Both the position numbers and the translations under genes were made by a program. Of a DNA stretch of 64,000 nt, positions 61,801-64,000 are shown one piece after another; position 1 is the stretch's first letter, and each line of letters opens with the position of its first letter. Origin of the DNA: Numida meleagris (lineage: Eukaryota > Chordata > Aves > Galliformes > Numididae). The stretch spans positions 2,869,351 to 2,933,350 of the forward strand of contig NC_034411.1 of the NCBI RefSeq assembly GCF_002078875.1, written 5' to 3'. The notes below the pieces were generated by a model. It did not search any database and was not told the origin of the DNA. It was given only the letters and a program-made list of their open reading frames with translations.

Positions 61801-64000
61801 GTATTTGGAGAACATTTGTTTTAAATAAGATGAGAGGAATTGTGCTTTTGATGTTCAGTACTTAATAGTTTGGCAAATTTATATAAGATCACTTTTATCT
61901 ATATTCTTTGAACCATAGTCATGCTAACTGTATGTTGTTTCTTTGCCTTTCTTAGTGTTTTGACCTACATATTCATGATAGATGTTTCCTTGCCAAATAC
62001 TGCTGCAACTAAGTCTCCCCGTGTCCATGAATTTACTACTCGAATACTTGAAAATCTTAAACCCCTCATGGAAGCAGATGAAGAAATTCAGAATCATGTT
62101 ATGGAAGAGAATGGAGTTGGAGAGCAAGATGAGCGAACTCAGGGCATTAAACTCTTGAAAACAAGTGAGTTACTTAATGAGGTTAACAAATGGAGGTATA
62201 TTAGGACATGATGACTGAGGACTGCAGATCATATAGCTGCAGTACAGAATTTCTCTTCACAGGTCTGTACTGCAACAAGGCAATAACTATTTCAGGTCTG
62301 AGGTTTAAAAGTCAACTTTAGAGGGTCAAACCTAACTGCTAGCACCAGCTCAGTGTAAAATATGACAATCTCCTGTGCTACTCTAGCAAAGAACTTGGTG
62401 TATCATTTGTTGTCAGATTATTATTATTGTTGACCTTGTTCAGTCATGACTTCTCTTTTTACAAACAGTTCTGAAGTGGTTGATGGCAAGTGCAGGACGG
62501 TCCTTCTCCACAGCTGTCACAGAGCAACTCCAGCTTTTACCCTTATTTTTCAAGGTATCTGCTTTAATTATTTCTGTATTAGTCATGTTTGATGGAAAAA
62601 ATGATGCTATATATGAACTAAAGTTAGAAGGACCTTCTTATGTAAGAAGAAAACCAATAATGGCAACAGAAAACATGCGTACTAATGAGGCCCAAATGTT
62701 TTCTTATGCTAATGTACACGTGCAGTCGGTAATCTAGTCTACTAAATGGTTTCCTCAAAGTAATGACTTACAGATGAATGTCCCATATGTTTATTACTTG
62801 GGAGTGAAAAAGTGTTAAATTCATGATTATTTCTGTTCTAATCTTTATCTCTTTAAGTTTCTTCTTTTGTTCCATGACTGAGCAAATGTTTCTAGATGGT
62901 AGCACCTCTAATGCTTGTGTTATGTAATGAAGTTGTGTAGTTTGGTGCCACGTATCTGAAATAATGCAGATTTGCATGCTCAAAAGCATGTTTTGCTTTA
63001 AATAAGCGTCAGCTAATTACCCAACAGTGATGTAAATTATCACGAACAGAAGTTTATGCAAAAATGAACTTGAAATAACAATAAAGCTTTCAATTTCTGA
63101 CCTACCTGTAAAATAATACATGAATTGGATTTCACACTAAAAGAATTGCTGTGGGGAACCAAAGCCTTAAAAACACCCATTTAATCCTCAAGAGTTTCAG
63201 ACTAGCTTGACAGTTTAGATAAGTAGTATGTGGTGCAATAGAGAAATGCTTAACTCTCCCAGGTGCGCTTTTTCTGAGATGAACAGAGATGTCAATTTTA
63301 CTTCAGAGAGGTTATTGTTGAGAACATACATTAGATTTTTTCCTAGTTTACTGTTCTCTTGTGAGATTAAACTTTTTTACTTTTTCTCAGGATCTTGCTG
63401 TTAGCAATGCTTAATTACCAACGCTAGTTTTTCCTTCCCTCCCCTTTGATCTTGTTCTACAGATTGCACCAGTGGAAAATGACAATAGCTACGATGAACT
63501 CAAAAGAGATGCAAAGATGTGTTTATCATTAATGTCTCAGGGTTTGCTGTATCCTCAGCAAGTGCCTTTGGTACTTCAGGTGCTAAAACAAGTGAGTCTG
63601 GGCAAAACAGCTCGAAGCTTCGTGTTATCTGATGCATTCTGTGGTGGCTTTTTTGTTGTTGTTTTGTTTGTTCATTATTATAAATTGTTTAAATGACAAT
63701 TGTGTGATTTGGAAATTAAGTGTGAAAAAAGATTATCTGAAAAGAAAAGGTTTCTTTATTTGCAACTTACCCCAGAGGGTTTTTTTAATATTTTTGGCTT
63801 TTCATCTGGTATTTACTTTTCTTCACATTCTTGTTTCATAATATTTATTATTTATTTTTACTTGCAGACAGCAAGAAGCAATTCTTGGCATGCTAGGTAT
63901 ACCATATTAACCTACCTCCAGACGATGGTGTTCTACAATCTCTTCATCTTTCTCAACAATGAAGAAGCAGTCAATGACATTAGATGGCTGGTTATAAAAC
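8694..64000 (+). CDS. PSME4: PSME4, proteasome activator PA200 (spliced, 43 exons seen, 3' end beyond window)
   Basis: PA200/Blm10 is a large nuclear HEAT-repeat protein that caps the 20S proteasome and opens its gate without ATP or ubiquitin. It is linked to acetylated-histone turnover in spermatogenesis and DNA repair. The joined exons give 5,011 nt (about 1,670 codons) without a stop, and every splice phase matches. The protein aligns from memory with human PSME4 from the [12 protein letters not shown] block near the N-terminus to [18 protein letters not shown] in exon 43. The N-terminus is about 20 residues shorter than the human one. The reported bromodomain-like region (about 1650-1738 in human) begins near the window's right edge. 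The terminal YYA 20S-docking tail lies outside. The start at 8694 has a good Kozak context (gccATGg), but an in-frame ATG lies 240 nt upstream. Intron 18 is GC-AG and the other 41 are GT-AG. Confidence 0.97.
8870..14901 (+). other. PSME4: PSME4 intron 1
   Basis: A 6.0-kb intron. Its first 380 nt are still CpG island. It contains long A or T runs near 11137 and 12038, and a second GC/CpG-richer block at 13150-13610 with a 139-codon ORF. No transposon family recognised. Confidence 0.85.
13150..13611 (+). other. CpG-enriched block in intron 1 with a 139-codon ORF
   Basis: More CpG and GC than the surrounding intron. A + strand ORF runs from the ATG at 13192 to 13611 (Ser/Cys-rich; contains SYGC-like and [12 protein letters not shown] stretches) and other frames are open too. 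I do not recognise the protein. Multi-frame openness in GC-richer DNA argues against real coding. It may be regulatory. Confidence 0.25.
14902..15042 (+). CDS. PSME4: PSME4 exon 2
   Basis: Residues 59-106. Contains [19 protein letters not shown] and [13 protein letters not shown], nearly identical to human. Acceptor tttttag|g, donor aaa|gtaagt. Enters and leaves in phase 2. Confidence 0.96.
15566..15682 (+). CDS. PSME4: PSME4 exon 3
   Basis: Residues 106-145. Contains [16 protein letters not shown] and [12 protein letters not shown]. Acceptor attag|g, donor aa|gtaagt, phase 2 out. Confidence 0.96.
15683..20607 (+). other. PSME4: PSME4 intron 3
   Basis: 4.9 kb of AT-rich intron. The one structured item is the candidate 60-nt cassette exon at 17113-17172. 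No repeat family recognised elsewhere. Confidence 0.85.
17113..17172 (+). other. PSME4: Candidate 60-nt cassette exon in intron 3
   Basis: A long T-rich tract ending in acattcag precedes 60 nt that read open in the PSME4 frame ([19 protein letters not shown]) and end at tg|gtaaga. Entry and exit are both phase 2, so inclusion between exons 3 and 4 would add 20 residues without a shift. Human PSME4, as I remember it, lacks this segment. The call rests on splice signals and frame alone. Confidence 0.4.
20608..20652 (+). CDS. PSME4: PSME4 exon 4
   Basis: Residues 145-160, a 45-nt micro-exon ([14 protein letters not shown]). Acceptor tgtttcag|t, donor cc|gtaagt, phase 2 in and out. Confidence 0.95.
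21346..21495 (+). CDS. PSME4: PSME4 exon 5
   Basis: Residues 160-210. Contains [18 protein letters not shown] and [10 protein letters not shown]. Acceptor cttttcag|a, donor aa|gtaagt, phase 2 out. Confidence 0.96.
21556..21603 (+). other. PSME4: Candidate 48-nt cassette exon in intron 5
   Basis: ctcttacag precedes 48 nt that are open in the PSME4 phase ([15 protein letters not shown]) and end at cct|gtaagt. Inclusion would add 16 residues. The intron separating it from exon 5 would be only 60 nt, which is very short for a vertebrate. Weaker case than 17113-17172. Confidence 0.22.
22470..22975 (-). mobile_element. Mariner-like DNA transposon, truncated (Galluhop/Mariner1_GG type)
   Basis: The left end reads taggttgctccgaaagtaa, the terminal repeat I associate with the chicken mariner Galluhop. 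Internal sequence also matches my memory of that family. Any transposase sense would be on the minus strand, where short pieces such as [11 protein letters not shown] resemble the mariner C-terminus but contain stops. No matching right-hand terminal repeat is seen, so the copy is a dead fragment. Its presence points to a galliform genome. Confidence 0.75.
23194..23257 (+). CDS. PSME4: PSME4 exon 6
   Basis: Residues 210-231 ([18 protein letters not shown]). Acceptor tcttgcag|g, donor ggg|gtaagt, phase 0 out. Confidence 0.95.
23258..26770 (+). other. PSME4: PSME4 intron 6
   Basis: 3.5 kb. The part from about 23.9 to 25.9 kb holds minus-strand ORFs of 124, 79 and 66 codons, in pieces that I cannot identify. 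It may be a decayed retrocopy or transposon. The (CT)n tract lies at 25210. Confidence 0.8.
25210..25229 (+). repeat. (CT)n microsatellite in intron 6
   Basis: A short run of about eight to nine CT units. Confidence 0.85.
26771..26845 (+). CDS. PSME4: PSME4 exon 7
   Basis: Residues 232-256 ([18 protein letters not shown], then WDPYVPK). Acceptor gtttcag|c, donor aag|gtaatg. Phase 0 at both ends. Confidence 0.96.
26846..28641 (+). other. PSME4: PSME4 intron 7
   Basis: 1.8 kb of AT-rich intron. Nothing recognised apart from the splice sites. Confidence 0.8.
28642..28764 (+). CDS. PSME4: PSME4 exon 8
   Basis: Residues 257-297 ([19 protein letters not shown] onwards, through [10 protein letters not shown]). 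Acceptor taatgcag|a, donor atg|gttagt. Phase 0 at both ends. Confidence 0.96.
29246..29338 (+). CDS. PSME4: PSME4 exon 9
   Basis: Residues 298-328 ([17 protein letters not shown] onwards, ending NNGRWL). Acceptor ttcacag|g, donor ctg|gtgagt. Phase 0 at both ends. Confidence 0.96.
30095..30360 (+). CDS. PSME4: PSME4 exon 10
   Basis: Residues 329-417, the longest exon in the window (266 nt). Contains the basic run [18 protein letters not shown] and the conserved [18 protein letters not shown]. Acceptor tttaacag|a, donor aa|gtaagt, phase 2 out. A CR1 element begins about six bases into the following intron. Confidence 0.97.
30361..32208 (+). other. PSME4: PSME4 intron 10
   Basis: 1.8 kb. Holds the CR1 at 30366-30602 and an exon-like block at 30895-31086, discussed as a possible poison exon. 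Confidence 0.85.
30366..30602 (-). mobile_element. CR1 LINE fragment next to the exon 10 donor
   Basis: Reverse-strand CR1: atcatagaatgg (3' terminus), then aaagatcatcgag, gaccaggctgcccagagcc, and cttcctcctaatatctaacc. The element begins about six bases after the exon/intron boundary and leaves the gtaagta donor intact. Confidence 0.9.
32209..32395 (+). CDS. PSME4: PSME4 exon 11
   Basis: Residues 417-479. Contains [18 protein letters not shown] and [18 protein letters not shown]. Acceptor ccctacag|a, donor atg|gtgagt, phase 0 out. Confidence 0.97.
32396..34339 (+). other. PSME4: PSME4 introns 11 and 12 (exon 12 lies between)
   Basis: Ordinary AT-rich intron sequence of 646 and 1,208 nt, with an A run near 34285. 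Nothing further recognised. Confidence 0.75.
33042..33131 (+). CDS. PSME4: PSME4 exon 12
   Basis: Residues 480-509 ([18 protein letters not shown] onwards). Acceptor ctcaacag|a, donor gag|gtaaga. Phase 0 at both ends. Confidence 0.96.
34340..34404 (+). CDS. PSME4: PSME4 exon 13
   Basis: Residues 510-531 ([18 protein letters not shown]). Acceptor attgtag|g, donor ag|gtaagt, phase 2 out. The following intron is only 96 nt, the shortest in the gene. Confidence 0.95.
34501..34651 (+). CDS. PSME4: PSME4 exon 14
   Basis: Residues 531-581. Contains the charged stretch [18 protein letters not shown], then [18 protein letters not shown]. Acceptor tctgtag|a, donor aag|gtatgt, phase 0 out. Confidence 0.96.
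34652..36215 (+). other. PSME4: PSME4 intron 14
   Basis: 1.6 kb of AT-rich intron. Isolated donor-like sites (35164, 35336) have no matching acceptors. No repeat recognised. Confidence 0.8.
36216..36314 (+). CDS. PSME4: PSME4 exon 15
   Basis: Residues 582-614 ([18 protein letters not shown], then [15 protein letters not shown]). Acceptor attttag|g, donor aaa|gtgaga. Phase 0 at both ends. Confidence 0.96.
36509..36550 (+). repeat. 21-bp imperfect tandem duplication
   Basis: Two adjacent 21-nt units, 36509-36529 and 36530-36550, both begin atgttttaaaatcata and differ at two positions. They lie at the 3' terminus of the intron 15 CR1. Confidence 0.8.
36519..36643 (-). mobile_element. CR1 LINE fragment in intron 15
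   Basis: Reverse-strand CR1 3' end with catagaatca, ggttggaagggag, gtcatcaagttccaacc and actagaccaggttgcc. Its 3' terminus overlaps a 21-bp tandem duplication at 36509-36550. Confidence 0.85.
36810..36879 (+). CDS. PSME4: PSME4 exon 16
   Basis: Residues 615-638 ([17 protein letters not shown], then ITHLTV). Acceptor tttctag|t, donor tca|gtaagt, phase 1 out. Confidence 0.95.
37332..37399 (+). CDS. PSME4: PSME4 exon 17
   Basis: Residues 638-660 ([18 protein letters not shown], an acidic helix). Acceptor cctctag|a. The donor gag|gtattg is weak, and the frame stays open 35 codons into the intron. Confidence 0.95.
37950..38165 (+). CDS. PSME4: PSME4 exon 18 (GC splice donor)
   Basis: Residues 661-732. 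Contains [18 protein letters not shown], then [15 protein letters not shown] and EYFPIK. Acceptor ctgttag|a. The exon must end at atcaag, followed by gcaagg, because exon 19 resumes at DWGKPGDLW and the boundary leaves no GT option. This is a GC donor with the expected AG|GCAAG surroundings. Confidence 0.95.
38166..39083 (+). other. PSME4: PSME4 intron 18, GC-AG class
   Basis: A 918-nt intron that starts gcaagg and ends atatag. The flanking exons fit only with this boundary. GC-AG introns are about 1% of vertebrate introns and are removed by the major spliceosome. Confidence 0.92.
39084..39241 (+). CDS. PSME4: PSME4 exon 19
   Basis: Residues 733-785 ([18 protein letters not shown], then [15 protein letters not shown]). 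Acceptor taatatag|g, donor ag|gtcagt, phase 2 out. Confidence 0.96.
39242..40903 (+). other. PSME4: PSME4 intron 19
   Basis: 1.7 kb of AT-rich intron with short A and T runs. Nothing recognised. Confidence 0.8.
40904..40999 (+). CDS. PSME4: PSME4 exon 20
   Basis: Residues 785-817 ([18 protein letters not shown], then [12 protein letters not shown]). The acceptor is an AAG after a long T tract. Donor ct|gtgagt, phase 2 out. An 8-kb intron follows. Confidence 0.95.
43822..43863 (+). repeat. Compound (CT)n(TA)n microsatellite
   Basis: About nine CT units run directly into about seven TA units and then tatgtatgta. Likely to vary in length. Confidence 0.9.
43930..44145. promoter_or_regulatory. 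Possible conserved noncoding element: homeodomain-motif cluster in intron 20
   Basis: TAATTAG/TAATTAC-type cores occur repeatedly (cctaattag, ctaattag, caattag, ctaattac), with further TAAT cores between them, in about 215 bp. This density suggests a homeodomain-bound enhancer, but the surroundings are AT-rich and chance is possible. Confidence 0.25.
45968..46130 (+). mobile_element. CR1 LINE fragment in intron 20
   Basis: Sense CR1 3' end: ggaacaggctgcccaggg, gagacatggtttagtggg, gttggactagatgatgtt, and the terminal aatgattctgtgatg. 5'-truncated. Confidence 0.86.
49010..49065 (+). CDS. PSME4: PSME4 exon 21
   Basis: Residues 817-836 ([18 protein letters not shown]). Acceptor cacgcag|g, donor g|gtaagt, phase 1 out. 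A 162-codon ORF on the minus strand covers this exon but has no recognisable domain. Confidence 0.95.
49066..50126 (+). other. PSME4: PSME4 intron 21
   Basis: 1.1 kb. Mostly open on the minus strand in its first 370 nt, without a recognisable product. Confidence 0.75.
50127..50183 (+). CDS. PSME4: PSME4 exon 22
   Basis: Residues 836-855 ([18 protein letters not shown]). Acceptor tgtatag|a, donor c|gtaagt, phase 1 in and out. Confidence 0.94.
50348..50403 (+). CDS. PSME4: PSME4 exon 23
   Basis: Residues 855-873 ([18 protein letters not shown]). Acceptor attgcag|g, donor aag|gtatat, phase 0 out. Confidence 0.95.
50512..50610 (+). CDS. PSME4: PSME4 exon 24
   Basis: Residues 874-906 ([18 protein letters not shown], then [15 protein letters not shown]). 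The acceptor follows a long T tract (cctgcag|a). Donor agg|gtcagt. Phase 0 at both ends. Confidence 0.96.
51117..51179 (+). CDS. PSME4: PSME4 exon 25
   Basis: Residues 907-927 ([18 protein letters not shown], then QHE). Acceptor cttccag|c, donor gag|gtaata. Phase 0 at both ends. Confidence 0.95.
51342..51437 (+). CDS. PSME4: PSME4 exon 26
   Basis: Residues 928-959 ([18 protein letters not shown], then [14 protein letters not shown]). Acceptor aatttag|t, donor cag|gtaagt. Phase 0 at both ends. Confidence 0.95.
52209..52340 (+). CDS. PSME4: PSME4 exon 27
   Basis: Residues 960-1003 ([18 protein letters not shown], then [18 protein letters not shown]). Acceptor cccgcag|g. The donor aaa|gtactg is weak. 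Phase 0 at both ends. Confidence 0.96.
52341..53656 (+). other. PSME4: PSME4 intron 27
   Basis: 1.3 kb. The part at about 52690-53340 is richer in C than its flanks and carries three short + strand ORFs. I do not recognise it; it may be an old repeat. Confidence 0.7.
53657..53866 (+). CDS. PSME4: PSME4 exon 28
   Basis: Residues 1004-1073. Contains [18 protein letters not shown], then [18 protein letters not shown]. One of the best-conserved exons. Acceptor tttatag|g, donor gca|gtaagt. Phase 0 at both ends. Confidence 0.97.
54483..54619 (+). CDS. PSME4: PSME4 exon 29
   Basis: Residues 1074-1119 ([18 protein letters not shown], then [12 protein letters not shown]). The middle differs clearly from human, while the ends match. 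Acceptor tcaatag|g, donor cg|gtaagt, phase 2 out. Confidence 0.94.
54955..55008 (+). CDS. PSME4: PSME4 exon 30
   Basis: Residues 1119-1137 ([17 protein letters not shown]), a 54-nt exon. Acceptor gcctag|a, donor ct|gtaagt, phase 2 in and out. Confidence 0.94.
55824..55953 (+). CDS. PSME4: PSME4 exon 31
   Basis: Residues 1137-1180 ([18 protein letters not shown], then [18 protein letters not shown]). Acceptor attttcag|t, donor aag|gtaaga, phase 0 out. Confidence 0.96.
56579..56660 (+). CDS. PSME4: PSME4 exon 32
   Basis: Residues 1181-1208 ([18 protein letters not shown], then a variable tail). The tail holds a tandem gcccatat repeat, which gives PICPYE. Acceptor cttttag|g, donor a|gtaagt, phase 1 out. 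Confidence 0.94.
57235..57388 (+). CDS. PSME4: PSME4 exon 33
   Basis: Residues 1208-1259 ([18 protein letters not shown], then [13 protein letters not shown]). The acceptor ttaaaccag|g has a poor pyrimidine tract. Donor ca|gtgagt, phase 2 out. The first part is diverged, and the HWGYYTWP block matches human. Confidence 0.93.
57905..57974 (+). CDS. PSME4: PSME4 exon 34
   Basis: Residues 1259-1282 ([18 protein letters not shown]). Acceptor gtccag|a after a T tract, donor gag|gtaaag, phase 0 out. Confidence 0.94.
58689..58814 (+). CDS. PSME4: PSME4 exon 35
   Basis: Residues 1283-1324 ([18 protein letters not shown], then [18 protein letters not shown]). Acceptor tttttcag|g, donor aag|gtaacc. 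Phase 0 at both ends. Confidence 0.96.
59141..59293 (+). CDS. PSME4: PSME4 exon 36
   Basis: Residues 1325-1375 ([18 protein letters not shown], then [18 protein letters not shown]). Acceptor ttttgcag|g. The donor aag|gtgctg is weak. Phase 0 at both ends. Confidence 0.96.
60045..60149 (+). CDS. PSME4: PSME4 exon 37
   Basis: Residues 1376-1410 ([18 protein letters not shown], then [15 protein letters not shown]). Acceptor tatgcag|g, donor tgt|gtaagt. Phase 0 at both ends. Confidence 0.96.
60951..61042 (+). CDS. PSME4: PSME4 exon 38
   Basis: Residues 1411-1441 ([18 protein letters not shown], then GGSFVDA). Acceptor attttcag|g, donor tg|gtaaaa, phase 2 out. Confidence 0.96.
61422..61553 (+). 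CDS. PSME4: PSME4 exon 39
   Basis: Residues 1441-1485 ([18 protein letters not shown], then [18 protein letters not shown]). Acceptor atttctag|c, donor ag|gtcagt, phase 2 in and out. Confidence 0.96.
61956..62164 (+). CDS. PSME4: PSME4 exon 40
   Basis: Residues 1485-1555 ([18 protein letters not shown], then an acidic segment with [13 protein letters not shown]). Acceptor ttcttag|t, donor a|gtgagt, phase 1 out. Confidence 0.96.
62469..62554 (+). CDS. PSME4: PSME4 exon 41
   Basis: Residues 1555-1583 ([18 protein letters not shown], then LQLLPLFFK). Acceptor caaacag|t, donor aag|gtatct, phase 0 out. Confidence 0.96.
63463..63591 (+). CDS. PSME4: PSME4 exon 42
   Basis: Residues 1584-1626 ([18 protein letters not shown], then [10 protein letters not shown]). 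Acceptor ttctacag|a, donor caa|gtgagt. Phase 0 at both ends. Confidence 0.96.
63868..64000 (+). CDS. PSME4: PSME4 exon 43 (runs to the window edge)
   Basis: Residues 1627-1670 and one further base ([18 protein letters not shown], then [18 protein letters not shown]). Acceptor cttgcag|a. No donor before the window ends. This is about where the reported bromodomain-like region begins. Confidence 0.95.

Larger units (their letters stand above)
59294..63867 (+). other. PSME4: PSME4 introns 36 to 42 (exons 37-42 lie between)
   Basis: Introns of 751, 801, 379, 402, 304, 908 and 276 nt. AT-rich, no repeat recognised. Short ORFs next to exons are read-through of exon frames or antisense shadows. Confidence 0.7.

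Overview
The window is vertebrate nuclear DNA, almost certainly from a galliform bird (chicken or a close relative). It has long AT-rich introns, a CpG-island promoter, several CR1 LINE fragments with the avian ATTCTATG-type 3' end, and a truncated mariner element that resembles the chicken Galluhop/Mariner1_GG family. There are no bacterial or viral genes, no operons and no CRISPR.

One gene accounts for nearly everything: PSME4, which encodes proteasome activator PA200, the vertebrate Blm10 orthologue, on the + strand. I traced 43 consecutive coding exons from the ATG at 8694 to the right edge at 64000. Together they encode about 1,670 residues in one unbroken frame, with compatible splice phases at every junction. 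Human PSME4 has about 1,843 residues and, from memory, 47 exons, so about four exons and the C-terminus lie past the right edge. Of the 42 introns, 41 are GT-AG and one (intron 18) is GC-AG. No exon carries a stop or frameshift, so the gene looks intact.

Layout. 1-8340 is upstream DNA with three CR1 fragments, a possible orphan exon at 5866-5965 and a GATA/E-box motif cluster near 7.7 kb. 8340-9250 is the CpG-island promoter, with GC boxes, a palindromic ETS pair and a YY1-like element that overlaps an alternative in-frame ATG. 8870-14901 is intron 1. From 14902 the exons are scattered through introns of 96 to 8,010 nt. The largest is intron 20 (41000-49009).

PA200 is a HEAT-repeat protein that caps the 20S proteasome without ATP or ubiquitin. 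It is linked to degradation of acetylated histones in spermatogenesis and DNA repair. Most of the HEAT-repeat solenoid is encoded here. The C-terminal YYA tail that docks on the 20S alpha ring is not.

I found no new multi-gene system. The observations most worth checking are a 60-nt phase-preserving candidate cassette exon in intron 3, the GC-AG intron, the 80-codon in-frame N-terminal extension over the YY1 element, a CR1 insertion next to the exon 10 splice donor, and the unassigned exon-like block upstream. All exon and family calls come from reading translations and from memory of human PSME4. No database search was run.
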